Shown: piece after piece, positions 1-14,100 of the stretch
Layout: the number at the start of each line of letters is the position of its first letter
Position numbering within the stretch: position 1 is the first letter of the stretch
NCBI GenBank assembly: GCA_905250075.1
Contig: CAJNOP010000040.1
Location: 395,498-459,497, forward strand
Direction: 5' to 3'
From: Rotaria sp. Silwood1
Taxonomy: Eukaryota; Rotifera; Eurotatoria; Philodinida; Philodinidae
DNA: 64,000 nt
Program-made: the position numbers and the translations under genes
The notes under the pieces: model-generated
Told to the model about the DNA's origin: nothing
The model's input: only the letters and a program-made list of their open reading frames with translations
The model's database searches: none

Positions 1-2558
1 CTTTTTTTCTCGCTCTCTCTCTCTCTTGCACATTCTATACTCATTTTGTCTGTTTGTCTTTTTTTTGTGGCTGCGCGATATTTCTTCTTATACTACAAAT
101 TATACATCATAATTTTACCATCACATTCATGCACACATAAAGCACATGTAATTTTGTAATTTTTGTCGTGCATGTATTGATTTTTTTTGTTCTATTTCTC
201 TGATATTCTGGCTTTCCCTGCGCCTCCCTCTCATTCTTTTCTTGCGAAAGTATGTTCGATTTCACAGTGTGTTCTTTTGGTGTAATCGTTCATATCTTGC
301 TATATAATCTATTTCACTCTTTTTTTTGCTGTGTGCGAGAGCGCTGTCTGGAAAGAATATACATACATAACATATTGCATTCAAATGAATGTATAACAAA
401 AATGATTTCAAATATGAAGTGCTGCCTGGTGACAGATCCAGTAGTCCAATATCTTCCTTACAACTAATACTGAAGATATTCAATCCAATTCTCTATAGTA
501 AATGTTTGATAGAAAGTTTCATCTTTTCAAAATCCACTTTTGCCGTATCTTTTTATATTCATCAAAACATATTGAATTGAATTCCTTGGTTATTACTTTC
601 GTCAAACTTGTAATAACTGGTTATGCATAGAGTCCATCTTTAAGATGACTGAACAACTAAAAGTATGAAAGAGCAAAGTCAGACGAGAGTGATGAATGAG
701 CCATAACTTTGTGTTTCGCTTCTTAAAGATAACTGATAACAATATCGTTCACATATGACCTTGCATTGTAATGCTAGAATTTAATAACATTTGTTTCTGA
801 TAATGGTCGTTTCTTTAATAACTTTTTAACGAAAGGTTTCAAACATTCATCACGATAATAGATAGCATCAATAAATATTCCAGAAGGAATTTGATGAATA
901 AGTAAAAGTTCAGTGATCATAAAGAAGATAATAAAGATGGTATTTTTTTCAGACAATTGTCTTTTGAAGATGATGTGAGAGCTTTCCCCTTTTGTTACCC
1001 ACGAGTTTGATTTAATCTTTGCAATTGTAGACTCAAGTTTCATTATTAGTGATAACATCACACCACTGCCAAGCACCACTTTAAAACTTCTCTAAATTTT
1101 ACGCAGATATGTTCACATGTTGTTGTTCTTGTGTCAATAGATGGAGTATCCATCTTGATGAGTTTATTGTTAAGCATAGACGTTGTATCAATATATAATC
1201 CACACGACTACAGGACATTTTCTAGATGTTTGCAATAAGATCAATACTAATGCATGGGTCGTCACTAAATAGACTTTGAGCAGTGTCGGCATTTTTGCTA
1301 ACTAACTGTAGTTATAGAGCGAAGATGGCGAGAATCATTTTTGGTCGATTCTTGCTCAGCCAAAAGATCATGAACATAGCAGACAACTATAAGATATGAT
1401 ACATACTCTGAACCATAAGCAGTATTCAATTAGTCATGGATTTTTCAGACAGAAGACCATCCTAATACAGAATTCTTGCGCTTAATTAGTTGAACTTTTC
1501 ATATACACTAACAAAATAACAAGAACAGGTGTATGTCACAACGTAGTCAGTATGGTATAAGGTGAATCATCCGAGATAAACAGCCATTAATGATTTATCT
1601 ATGGTCATTTCATGCAAGGGGGAAACGGCGGAGTTTTGGACTTGAAGTTACTTTAAGCTACTTGTTCCTACTTTGGACTACTTGGGTGGTACTTTGAGCT
1701 ACTTCAAGTAGTCTACTTTGACGTAGTTTGGCGTACTTTTCTACTTCAAGTCCGCCGTTTCCCTCTTGATTTCATGACTAGTGCACAATAGGCAACAGCG
1801 GAAACATTAGATGAAAAAAAAAATATATATAATCTGAAAGTAGGACTTCTGCTCCATCGACTTATAACAAAAGTTTTTGTTCTGCAAAAAAGGGAAATTA
1901 TTCTTTTTTTCAAAAAGACGCCTTCACTAAAACTAGCCGCTTCTTTTTTCCACTACTACGATACCGACGGAACTTTCAGAGAATATCCTTCTGTGGCTGA
2001 GATGTACATGCAGTCAATACAAATCCTTATGACTTGAGATATAGGTTTTCTCAAAGCTTTAGTTTTTAAAATTTTTTTGCGATTTATTTATCAATGAAGC
2101 ACTTTCGAGAGAAAGATAAAGACAATTTAGATGAAAAACTGCATCGAGTGATGTACCATTGATCAATGTTTAAAATAAAAAAATTTTATATACAAAAGCT
2201 AACATGTCTATAAAAATATTCATTTTGAGTAGAAAATAAGTCATGTTCACATGCTGGATGGTCATTACTCACTATTTGATGATGCCAAGGTTTGAACACA
2301 GTATCCTGTACATAAGTATCGAACAATGAAGCTACGGAAACATAGCGGATATCTAATTTTAATCGGAATGTTCTCTAGAGATTTCAAATGAGAAAGAAAA
2401 TCTAATCAAACACATCATAAAATGGCGTCCTCTATGACAAAAACAATCAACTATTATAACTTGTCTTTGATGGTCAATAACAAGTACCAATCGAATTAAA
2501 GATCATTTGGATTTCTATCTATATTTCTCTAAAATATTTTGTTTTAGATACTTCAATC
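1..2558. other. Non-coding flank, apart from one MITE
   Basis: No gene is supported here. The first 250 bases are pyrimidine-rich with a short CT microsatellite near 10-28. Short open frames occur, but none has a domain, a convincing splice structure or usual start context. The only structured element is the small inverted-repeat transposon listed separately at 1615-1768. Confidence 0.6.
1615..1768. mobile_element. hAT-type MITE, 154 bp
   Basis: Terminal inverted repeats start CAAGRGGGAAACGGCGGA (18 bp, one mismatch), followed inside by GACTTGAAGT on both arms. The element is flanked by a perfect 8-bp duplication, ATTTCATG, at 1607-1614 and 1769-1776. An 8-bp duplication and this size fit non-autonomous hAT elements. 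The interior is a degenerate tandem of TACTTTgAGCTACTT-like units and has no coding capacity. Confidence 0.8.
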
Positions 2559-5500
2559 ATGTTATCTACATCATCACAACAACAACATCACCTTTTTTCA
2601 AGTTATCGTGCATTAGGTTTAGTTACTAATCATGTTCCATGTATACTACGTATACATCAACGTCATTCATCTCATTTACTTTTAACAGCTATAGGCAAAG
2701 TCTTTCATGCTTATCGTCTTAATACACTTCAAGTATTACTTGTTAGTGATTCTCATCCAGATGATATTCAAGTACTTGCATCAAATAGTCGTTTAGTATT
2801 TGTTGCTGTTGGTTCAACAATATATATTTATCGTCGTGTATTTCATCTTTATCAAACTTTAACTGATCATAAAGGTAATATTCAACATTTATTACCATTT
2901 GGTGATGATCATATAATTAGTGTTGATGAATCCAATACATTACGTGTATGGGATATTCAATCAGCAAGTATTTATTTATCACTTGAATTTAATACAAAAA
3001 ATTTTCATATTACAAGTTTACTTCATCCAGCTACATATGTTAATAAATTACTTATAGCATCACGTCAAGGTACAATGCAATTATGGAATATAAAATCAAA
3101 TAAATTATTACATGAATTTTTTTCAAATGATACAAATACAAATTCTATAACTATATTAACACAATCAACTGTTGTTGATGTTATTGCTATTGGTTATAAT
3201 AATGGACAAATACGTTTACATAATCTTCGTTATGATGAAACACTTGTTACATTTACACAAGATTTTAATGGACCAATAACATCAATTGCATTTCGTCTTG
3301 ATAATATTCCACATATGGCAACAGGTTCATCAACAGGACATATTTGTATATGGAATTTAGATACATGTCATTTAATAAGTCAAGTACGACATGCACATAA
3401 ACAATGTTCAATAGCTGCACTTCATTATATACCAGGTGAACCATTATTAATATCAAATGGTAATGATAATGCTTTACGTGAATGGATATTTGATATGCCT
3501 GATGGACAATCATGTCGTTTATATCGTGAACGTTGTGGACATTCAAAATCACCACGTTGTGTTCGTTTTCATGATAATGATATTATACTTTCAGCTGGTA
3601 ATGATGGACGTTTACGAACATTTCACACTATACTTGATAATCTTTCACGATGTTTTGGTCGTACAACACGTTATAAATGGGAAATGGAATTAAATGAAAA
3701 TGAAGATGATAATGATAATGATAATAATGAAGATTGTGAACAACCATTACCTATTGTTGATTTACGTTGTGAAACAATTAAAGAAAATGATTGGGATGGT
3801 ATTATTGCTGTACATGAAAAACGACGACGTATATCAGCTTGGAATTATATACGTGCTAAACGTAGTCAACATCGTTTTGAACATGAAAGATTTGCAACTA
3901 AAGTTTATCATAATGTTGAAGTTATTGCAACTTGTTGTGATATAAGTCCATGTGGAAATTTTTGTGTTATTGGATATTCAACTGGACATATTGATATGTT
4001 TAATATGCAATCGGGACTTTATCGTGGATCATTTGGTAAGATTTATTTTAAGTGTATAGAAAAGACATGTCGGAGAAGAATTTTTGAAAAGCAAAAATAG
4101 TATTAAAATCGATGTACTGTTGAAAAGATGATCGATTATAAAATTCATATGGGGATAAAATTTTTCTTAGATTCATACATAGTTATAACATTGAGTCAAA
4201 GGACTTTCGAAAGATATTGGAAATTCTTCATTTATATTTTCTAAAACATGATGAAGTGTACAGATAAAAGTTTAGATTCTACCTCAGATTACAGACATTG
4301 ATGAATAAGGTCTTGTTATAATAAATGAACTACTTCCATTATTGAATTTTCGAAGGATTAAATAATTCCAAGTTCTAACCATTTTCCAGAGAGTTTTCGC
4401 CGAAAATCTATAGATTTGACTGCCAGAATGGTTGATGGGAGCTGTAGAAGAATAGATTTTGAAAAATGTTTTTTTTGTTTGTCTTTCTAGATGATGGTCC
4501 AATAAAATATTCTGCAAAAAATCCTCATAAACGTTTAAAATCATCTCCATATGCTACTGCACATTCATATCCTCTATGTGGTGTATCATTTGATTCACTT
4601 AATACTCGTCTTATATCATGTGACACAAATGGAAATATGAAATTATGGCGTTTAAAAACAAAAACTCTTCTATCATCAACATCAATTATTAATCATGAAA
4701 ATATAAATTCAAATATTCAAATAACTAAAATGAATGTACATCGTGATAGTGGTCTTGTTTCACTTGCATTTAATGATTATACAATAAAAATATATGATTA
4801 TGATACAATGATTTTTAAATGTATACGTACATTTTCAACAAATACTCATACAAATGAAATAACATCATTAACATTTATGCCTGATGCACGATGGTTATTA
4901 ACAACATCATTAGATAAAACAATGCGTATATGGGATATACCAAGTGGACAATTAATTGATACAATGGAATTTGATCAAGCTATAATAACATTAGCTGTAA
5001 GTCCAAATGGTGATATGTTAGCAACAGGACATACAGATGCATTAGGTGTTTATTTATGGTCAAATCGAACAATGTATGATAATTCAATAATAAATACAAC
5101 AAATAATATTGATAATCAACAATTATTAGTTGGTGATTTTCAATCACCCGAACAAATATCAAAAAATTTAATAACACTTTCATCATTACCAGAATCAAAA
5201 TGGAAAAATTTACTTGTACTTGATACAATACGTCAACGAAATAAACCAAAAGAACCGATAAATATACCTAAACAAGCACCATTCTTTTTACCAACTGTAT
5301 CAAATTTACGTGGATTTGTTTTTATTAATCCTAATGATGAAAATGATATAAAAAATAAAGATAAAAAACAAACACATATTCATCAAACACAAAAATTTCT
5401 TTATGAATCATCATTAACTAATTTACTTGATCATCAAAAAACAAATTCATCATTATCAAATGATGTTATTCATCTTTTAAAAGATTTTGGTATGGCAAAA

Positions 5501-5800
5501 ATTGAATATGAATTAAGATGTTTATCACCTGAACAAGGTGGTTCATTAGAACGTATGTTCATATTTATTGATATACTTAAACAAGCATTTGATAATAAAC
5601 AAAATTATGATTTAATTAGTTCATATTTAGCACTTTTTATACAATTACATGGAACAAGTCTTATATGGAAAAATGAAGAATTAATAGAAAAAATTCGAAA
5701 TATTCAATTAAAACAAAAAGAAACATGGTTTAATATACAACGACAATTGAATACATCAATTGCACTTGTTAAGTATATTAAAAGTGTTACTACAATTTAA
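2559..5800 (+). CDS. WDR36/UTP21, U3 snoRNP (SSU processome) WD-repeat protein
   Basis: Two exons, 2559-4035 and 4491-5800, with a phase-1 GT-AG intron, give about 928 residues (human WDR36 is about 950). The protein is a component of the small-subunit processome that processes pre-18S rRNA in the nucleolus; that role is family knowledge. Two tandem beta-propellers are visible as repeated WD units, for example LRVWDIQ, MQLWNIK, CIWNLD, MKLWRLK and MRIWDIPSG. The last ~170 residues match the Utp21 C-terminal domain, including APFFLPT and ELRCLSPEQGGS, and the end is complete at TAA. An acid Asp/Asn run lies near residue 385. A pyrimidine-rich AG ends at 2547, 11 nt before the ATG, so this start probably follows a splice junction. 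HSD17B8 starts 139 bp downstream. No frame damage is seen. Confidence 0.93.
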
Positions 5801-5939
5801 ACGTAGTATTACCGTACACTTGTTTTGTTGTTAAACATTTTTTGTTGTTATTCTTTTTTTTTTGTTTTTGAGAAAAAAGAACGATAATAAACATAAGATT
5901 TTTTTGGATGCATTATTCTATGTGTGTATGCTTCCAGAT

Positions 5940-6807
5940 ATGCTCTCAAAAACTATTTCATTGGTGACTGGAGCAGGTAGTGGCATTGGCAAAAGAGTGG
6001 CACAGTTATTTGCTGACGAAGGAAGTCGAGTTTGTGGCGTGTGAGTTTTAAGCTAAAAAACAAACACTCAGAAACATTTTTTTGACAAAATTTAGTATGC
6101 TAATTAATTTAAAGATTCTAATATTTAAAAAGATCTTAGATTTTTTTTTTTTTCGTGAGAAAAGAAAAAAGAAAAGAGCAATTTATTTTAGAGATGTCAA
6201 ACCGTTCGATTCATCATGTGAACATTCATTTGTAAGTGATATCAGTCAACGTCAATCTGTTATAAAATTAGCAGATGAAATATTTTCTCGTATTCAATCA
6301 TATCCAACAATAATTGTTAATGCAGCTGGTATAACACGAGATTCATTATTATTAAAAATGCGTGATGAAGATTTTGATGATGTTATTCGTGTTAATTTAA
6401 AAGGAACATTTCTTATCAATCAAATTTTTTGTCAACGTTTATTAAAAGAAAAACCAATAGAATTAAAAGCAAGTATTATAAACATATCAAGTATTGTTGC
6501 AAAATATGGTAATGTTGGTCAATGTAATTATACAGCATCAAAAGCAGGTGTTGAATCAATGACAAAATCTATGGCTAAAGAATTAGGACGTGTTGGTATT
6601 CGTGTTAATTCAATTTTACCAGGCTTTATTCAAACACCAATGACTGATAAAATACCTGATAAAATTAAAGAAAAATTTTTACTTAGTATACCAATGGGCC
6701 GTATGGGTACAGTGGATGAAATAGCTCATGTTTGTTTATTTCTTGCTTCAAATAAAATGAGTAGTTATGTTAATGGTGCAAGTATTGATGTTACAGGAGG
6801 ATTTTGA
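5940..6807 (+). CDS. 17-beta-hydroxysteroid dehydrogenase 8 (mitochondrial ketoacyl reductase alpha subunit)
   Basis: Exons 5940-6040 and 6192-6807 (phase 2) give about 238 residues; human HSD17B8 has 261. It is a classical short-chain dehydrogenase: cofactor motif TGAGSGIG at residues 10-17, NAAG, the ISS catalytic-serine strand, and catalytic YTASK with Tyr147 and Lys151. The stretch VNLKGTFL, then SIINISSIV and PGFIQTPMT, is closer to HSD17B8 than to CBR4. In animals HSD17B8 pairs with CBR4 to form the NADH/NADPH ketoacyl-ACP reductase of mitochondrial fatty-acid synthesis and also oxidises steroids. I chose ATG 5940, not the in-frame ATGs at 5928 or 5862, because a CTTCCAG acceptor ends at 5937, two bases upstream. 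The gene closely follows WDR36. Confidence 0.9.
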
Positions 6808-9800
6808 AGTTTATCTTTTAATTTAATTCTTTTGCTAGGCGTGATTTTTTTTCTTATGAATAAAATAGACGATAGAATTATTCAGTAAAACGAATTCAGA
6901 ATTTCAATGAAGAAGTGATAACTGATAAACGATGCTGTCAGATATTGTGTAATTTGTTTTTTTTTTGAAACAAGTGAAGCAGTATTCTCAGGCACTTATG
7001 TTTCTTTGTAACATTTTAATCAAGAAAAAAAATCGAAGTTTATGAATAAACAGCTTCTATTAAAACAATAATCTAAAAAACCAAACGGATTTACAGTTTA
7101 AAAAAAATTACCAATAACAGTAACAACTTTTTATGTTCAAATTCAATATCTATACATAACAGCTAAGGAATTTAACTTCTTCGTTGTTAACATTGTTGTC
7201 TTTTGAACTTGTACTTCTTGGAAAGAAACACAAGTTTATTTCAGAATACATTTCAATTTAAACCGACATCTGAATGTACTATTAAAGAAGGCAATCCTAC
7301 AAATAAAAAGTTTTATATGTGACTAAAATATGTTCGGATTTTTCTCTACAAGACTTTGTCGACAGACTAAATCTTTTCTACAATACCATTTAAAAACTTT
7401 AGACAAACATTTAGATTTGCTTCTTTTTAATAGGAGTAATAGCATTGTATTCGTATTCGCCATCGTTGCTTACCAGTAAATTTTAACAAGTATTAAAATT
7501 TCAGATTAACAATCGATGGCCACACCTTTCGGCAACTTTATCGATTTCAAGATTTTATTGATTTTTGTGAAAACATCTAAAAAGACTATCCAAACAATCG
7601 TTTCCTTACTGTCATTCAAAAGATGGTAGCAACTACCAGATCATCGTACTACTGAATTCATCAGTAAAATTACTCAAATAGAGAATGATTAACTTAAGAT
7701 TTGTTAAAATTGGTTAATCTATTCATTAGTCAAATTTGAATATATCAAAAAATTCAGAACTATATATCGATTTATATAATGATGTTTGATATTGTACGGA
7801 TTTGGTTCAAAGATTTTCGTGTAACTATAGTATTTTGAATTCAAAAATGAAATGGCAATCTGCTTTTTATATCGCTTTGTAGAAGCAGCAGAAACTATAT
7901 CAATGGAGTTCTTCAACAATTATATTTTTATACAAGTGATACCTATGTACTTAATCGTAGAGAAGTTTATTCATACTCAACCTCTTAGTCGGCTGAACGA
8001 ATACATTCGGAATTCGGTAAATTCTAATGAAAAAACATGATATCGGTGTTATTTACATCGCCTTAGAAAACATTCATTTTTCTTTTTTGCATTGAATTTT
8101 TTTTTTACAAAGATTCAAAAGTATGTAATATACTTATAAACATAGCTCGAAAAACGTGTCATTTTCCGATCAATCGATTGCTAGACTTCAAATTTTAGAT
8201 TTTCTCTACAAAGTATCAACACACATTATAGCTCGCATGGTATCTTTCTGTAATATTCTTCAACAAAATTTTTATATATTTAATAAATTCTTCTGTATTG
8301 AAGTTCAATAATATTGGGACTATGCGAGATAGAACTTGACCATTGTATAAGTTTATTTAAGTGATCTGATACTCAGATTGAAAATAGTGTTGTAATCAAA
8401 GAGAAGAATATTGTAAATTAATATTTAATCTATTTATGGGCTAGTATGCGGAAAGAAATGAAATCCATTTTAACAAACAGTGAGATTGAAAATATGTTTG
8501 ATAAGACAGTTTGTTCAAACATGATTCTGTTACTTTTTTTGACTTGTTTTTCAATGATCTCAGACGGTTTAAGTGCTATAAAGCTGATTCAAACGCCACT
8601 CAACGTAATTCATCATACTTTATATATGGTATAAGAATGAACTTTTTTAGTTGAAGTCGTGAATTTCTTGCGAGAATGTTTCTCCAAATGAATTGCTTCT
8701 AGTACCAGCTTTTTAGAACATCGAATGGATTTTTGAGCAGTAAAAAAGATTATCTCTAAACTATTTTTGCTCAGATAAAAAAAATGCAAGAAACAAACAT
8801 AACGTTGTCATACAGTTTTTGTGTCGATCAATTTTGAGGAATGTCATGTGCTCAGAAATATTTGATTTTCATAAATATTAGTTTTTTCTCAATATTTTAT
8901 TGTTCTATCAAAGAATTAAGTCATTTTGTAGATAATTAAATTCAGTATTGAATGGTATATTGCTCAGAATTTTTGTTTTGAAAAGTTTAAAATCCTATTT
9001 TCGATGGCAAAAACCAATTTTTAAAAGAACCAATGTAAAATTCGTCGTTAGCATAAAAAAAAACTGCATCTCAATAATGCATTCGAATCTGTCCAATTCA
9101 AAACAAAAAACTTTTCAAAAATTTGATCAACGAAATGTTGCGTTACGTATACACGCCAAAGGTTACTTGCACTTATTGGCTTTTAATTTCGATCTTTCAA
9201 ATTTTTGTAATCGAATTCAAAATGTTCTTGAATAGATAATATGTATCTTTTATATGCCTACCTATTATATATAGCAATGATTATATTGTAATCATTGTTT
9301 AATTTATACAATGATTGTATTATCTTTTATATTTTGTACGTAATATTCTATTCAGCTTAATTGTATAAATACATGACTAATAATACAAAAATAAATATTT
9401 ATGTACTTTTTCTTTTATTTTTACATTCTTGTTTAATATCATTAGATTTTGCTAGAATCAACAAAATATTTACATATTAGTACACAATTAATTACTAGAG
9501 AGCGAATGATATAAAGAATAGCACGCCCTTACTATTTTGTCTCTCTCATATTCTTTTAGTGGATGGGTGTAGCGTACTTTGGAAAAAAAATGTTGTAGAA
9601 AAAGTCAATCATGCATTGAGAGGATTCTTTCTTCGTATGTGATTATTTGATTGTGTCCTTTAAAAAAAATTTACTATCGCTAATTAATTTTTATACATGT
9701 CCGTAACTTATCAAAGTCGTTTGAAAAAAATAAGAAACTATCTCATGATTGAATATTATTTTTTATAATATCTAGTTCCTTTTTTTTATATGCCACGCCT

Positions 9801-11126
9801 CATTAATTCTTTCGATGCAGTTTTGATAAGCCATGTATCAACAAGTATGATGAATATTTTTGACTTGTTTCAAAGATTTAATGAGTTTCTGTTTTCTTCC
9901 TTCTCAGTTTAACTCAAAATTGAATCGAAACCTAGACCGATACGGATGATTGTTTAGACTGCGCCTTATAAGTAACGTCAAACAAACTTTTAGAACAAAT
10001 ATTATCAGTTTATAGATATATCGTCATATTGAAGACAGAAAAAGTACAACGAACGAAGAGGTATTCATACAGTGTGAATATGTTTAAATACACATTCTAT
10101 CTGTGATTTGTCATTAGCAAGTGGAATACTATGAGTATTAAGCTTAATGAGTGGTGCATCAAGTGCGTTTTTTTTTTCTCTCTTTTCGATCATTGTATGT
10201 ATATATATACATATACTGATTCGTATTGCTTTTCTTTCTCTTCTTTTCATATTTGTCTTACGTTAGATTATCATCCTAAATGTGACGGTGAGTGATTAGT
10301 ATTAACACATCATGTTTTCTTTTTGATATTCGCAATAATTATCTTATGAAAACCTCGAAAAAATATAGGAAAATAAAATCATGCATAAGAATTTTCTTGA
10401 TTTTGTCTTTTTTTTTTAAGTTAGCTTTTTCTTATTTGTAATAAATATGTTCTCAATATTGGATTTTTATAGATATTGAGAACTTCGTAGTGTATATAAA
10501 AATAATTGTTAAATACTCACTAGACAGAAATCGGGCCGAAAAAAATAACAATTCCCAACTATTCAAGTGTGAATCGAGACAATATTTTCAAGGAGTACAA
10601 CATGAATAGGCGATAGAATATTTTCAAGACACTTACTCATAATGAGCAAAAAAAGCTTGTCATTCAACGTTTTTCTCTATTACTTTACGTATTATTTAAT
10701 CTTTGATAATGATTATCTTCTTGTACGTATATGCATAGAAAAACAAACAAGAATTTCTCGTTATTAAAATTTAGAATAAAACTGAAATTGAATAAAAGAA
10801 AAGTTCTGAAAATCCTTTTTTTTGCCTTTATAAAAAGCGACTATTTCTTCTACTGTGACCATTTAATTCTTTTTCAAAAAACAAAATAATTCGAAAATAA
10901 ATAAAAATTATACTACTTGTGCTTATGTCTAACCGATATGCGTCGAATATTTGTATTTATCATAACAAATAAGTCACCTGTATACAAAAAAATATTGTAT
11001 ATTATTCTGTTAGTTTTTTTTATGCGTAGTTTTTTCTATTCTATTTTTATATGCTCCTTCTAGAAAATATATCTATTGATCCGTCATAAAAAAAAATTCG
11101 AATTTTATAATTGAACTCAAGAAAAA
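6808..11126. other. AT-rich intergenic region
   Basis: About 4.3 kb without a supported gene. It holds homopolymer runs and a small AT hairpin near 9270-9295. GACG/GTGAGTG near 10285 could be the donor of a 5' UTR intron of the downstream ATPase, since CCTTCTAG at 11056-11063 makes a good acceptor; this is not provable from sequence. I saw no transposon ends with target duplications. Confidence 0.4.
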
Positions 11127-14100
11127 ATGCCGCCGGAAGAAGATGAAAAGCCAAAAGCCACATATGTGGCTTTTCCTGACAATCCAATTAAAACTTTAAC
11201 AGTTGAAGAAATGTATGATAAAGAAAAATATGATTTATCAACAATGGAAGAAGGTGATGTATTTACAATGTTGGAGTAAGTAAAAAGTTTTTTTTTTATT
11301 GCTATAAATTCATTAAGACCTTTTTTTTTTCTTAAACAAAAAACATTTTAGTGCAACTAGGGAAGGTTTAACAGATGAAGAAGTTAATGAACGTATTGAA
11401 AAAGTAAAATAACATCGTTTTAATATCGTTCTTTGATTATAGATTTTTTTTTGTTTGTCTAGTTTGGTCATAATCGACTTGAACATAAAGAAAAAAGTGC
11501 TATTCTACAATTTCTTCTATTTATGTGGAATCCACTTTCTTGGGTTATGGAAGCAGCAGCTATTGTTGCTATTGTTGTATCAAATGGTGGTGGATTACCT
11601 CCAGATTGGGAAGATTTTGTTGGGATTCTTCTTCTTCTTATTGCTAATTCAGTTATTGGTTTTATTGAACAACGTAATGCTGGAAATGCTGTTAAAGCAC
11701 TGATGGAATCATTAGCACCAGAAGCAAAAGTTAAACGAAATGGAGAATGGAAAGTTATTGAAGCAGCTGATCTTGTTCCTGGTGATGTTATAAGTATTAA
11801 ATTAGGTGATATTATACCAGCTGATGGACGTTTATTTGGTAAACAAATTTGTTTTATTGATTTAGTAATTTTTTTTTGTTTTTATTCTTGAAGCTGCACA
11901 TGGTGGAGTTTCAGTGGATCAAGCAGCGTTAACTGGTGAATCACTTCCTGTAACTAAAGCAGTTGGTGATGAAATATTTTCTGGTTCAACATGTAAACAA
12001 GGCGAAGCAGAAGCTATTGGTAAAGTACGAAGAAAATTTCTTATTGAATAATCTATTTGATAATTTAGTTATTGGTACTGGTCTTAATACATTTTTTGGT
12101 CGTGCAGCTAAATTAGTTGGTGGTGCACATGATGAAACTGGTCATCTACAAATAATTCTTGCTAAAATTGGTAATTTTTGTATTATTGGTATTGCTATAT
12201 TTGTAGTTGCTGAAATTTTTGTTATGTAGTATGTATTTAATTAAAGAGAAAAATTTTTTTGTTTTGAGTTTTTTAATTATTTTTTTTTGTTTTTTCTATA
12301 TGTTTTTAGTGCTGGTTTTCGTTATAATTATCGACGTGGTATTAATAATTTATTAGTACTTTTAATTGGTGGTATACCAATAGCTATGCCAACAGTTTTA
12401 TCTGTAACATTAGCTATTGGTGCTAAACAATTATCTGAACATAAAGCTATTGTTACACATATTGCAGCTATTGAAGAACTTGCTGCTGTAACAATTTTAT
12501 GTTCAGATAAAACAGGAACATTAACATTAAATAAACTTGTTATTGATAAACCAACTGTAAAGAAATATTCGGATATAGATATTGATGATATTATTCATTT
12601 TGCAGCTATTGCATCACGTACTGAAAATCAAGATGCTATGTAAGATTGAAAATGAAGATTAATCTTCAACAAAGAAAAATTTCTAAATAAGTTTTTTTGA
12701 TTTTTAGTGATGCATGTATAACAGGAGCATTTGGTGATATTAAAAAAATCCGAGAAGGTATTGAAGAATTAAATTTTAAACCGTAAGTATGAAGATATTT
12801 GCTGTTGCAAAAAAAAAATCAAACCTATGTTTCTTTTAAGTTTTAATCCAACTGATAAACGGACTGAAATAACATATAAAGTGATTAGTGATGGAAGTGT
12901 ACATCGTATTAGTAAAGGTATGTCACATGCTATCTTAGATTTATGTACGAGAGATAAAACAAATGATCAAATAAGAGAATTAAATGCTGATGTTGATGAA
13001 TATGCACGACGAGGTTTACGAGCATTAGCTGTTGCTATTGAAGAGGTACCAAGTGGACAAGTTGATGGTGAAGGTAATGGTTTTAAATTAATTGGTCTTT
13101 TACCTATTTATGATCCACCACGTTCTGATACCAAAGAAACAATTGAACGTGCTCTCGAATTAGGTAAAAAAAAAATCAAAATCTATTTGTTTTTATTTTA
13201 ATTTTCTTTTACAAAAAAAAAAAAACAATTAGGTGTGAAAGTTAAAATGATTACTGGTGATCAATTAGCTATAGCTAAAGAAACTGGCCGACGTCTTGGT
13301 ATGGGTGATAATATGTTTTTATCGAAAACACTCAAAGACGGACCACCTCCTGAATCTGGTTATAAAGATGTTGATGATTTAGTTTTACATGCTGATGGTT
13401 TTGCAGGTGTTTATCCTGAACATAAATATGAAATAGTTGAAAAATTACAAAATATGGGTCTTACTATTGCTATGACTGGTGATGGTGTTAATGATGCACC
13501 TGCATTATCAAAAGCAAATGTTGGTGTTGCTGTTGCTGATGCATCGGATGCAGCACGTTCAGCTGCTGATATTGTTTTAACTGAACCTGGTTTATCAGTT
13601 ATAATTGAAGGTAAAAAAAAACATTTGTTTTTTTTTTTTTGCTGAGAAAATAAAATTATTTTGATTATGAATAGCTATCCTTGGTTCAAGACAAATTTTT
13701 CAACGTATGAGAAATTATTCAATTTATACATGTTCAGTAACAATTCGTATATTAGTTGGTTTTTCTGTTTTAATTTTTGCTTTTAAATTTGATTTTCCAT
13801 CATTTATGGTAAAATTAATTTCGTTTTTCTTTCATATATGAATTTTTTTTTTTGATTAGGTACTTATACTTGCTATACTTAATGATGGTACAATAATGAC
13901 TATTTCAAAAGATCGTGTTAAACCATCACCATATCCAAATAGTTGGAATTTAAATGAAATATTTACATATGCTATTGTTTATGGTATATATTTAGCTTTG
14001 TCAACAGTTATATTTTTTACTGTTATTGTGAAAACAACATTTTTTCATGATAAATTTGGTGTTGCTCAATTTCCATATGGTCAACCAGGAGATAACTATA

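Noticed and set aside
774-1079. 101-residue minus-strand open frame with a hydrophobic middle
   Set aside because: No domain recognised, neighbouring sequence has many stops in that frame, and no splice partners are visible; at most a relic.
5862-5939. Upstream in-frame ATGs of HSD17B8
   Set aside because: A good splice acceptor ends at 5937, and the extra Lys-rich residues do not resemble the family; ATG 5940 fits the known N-terminus.
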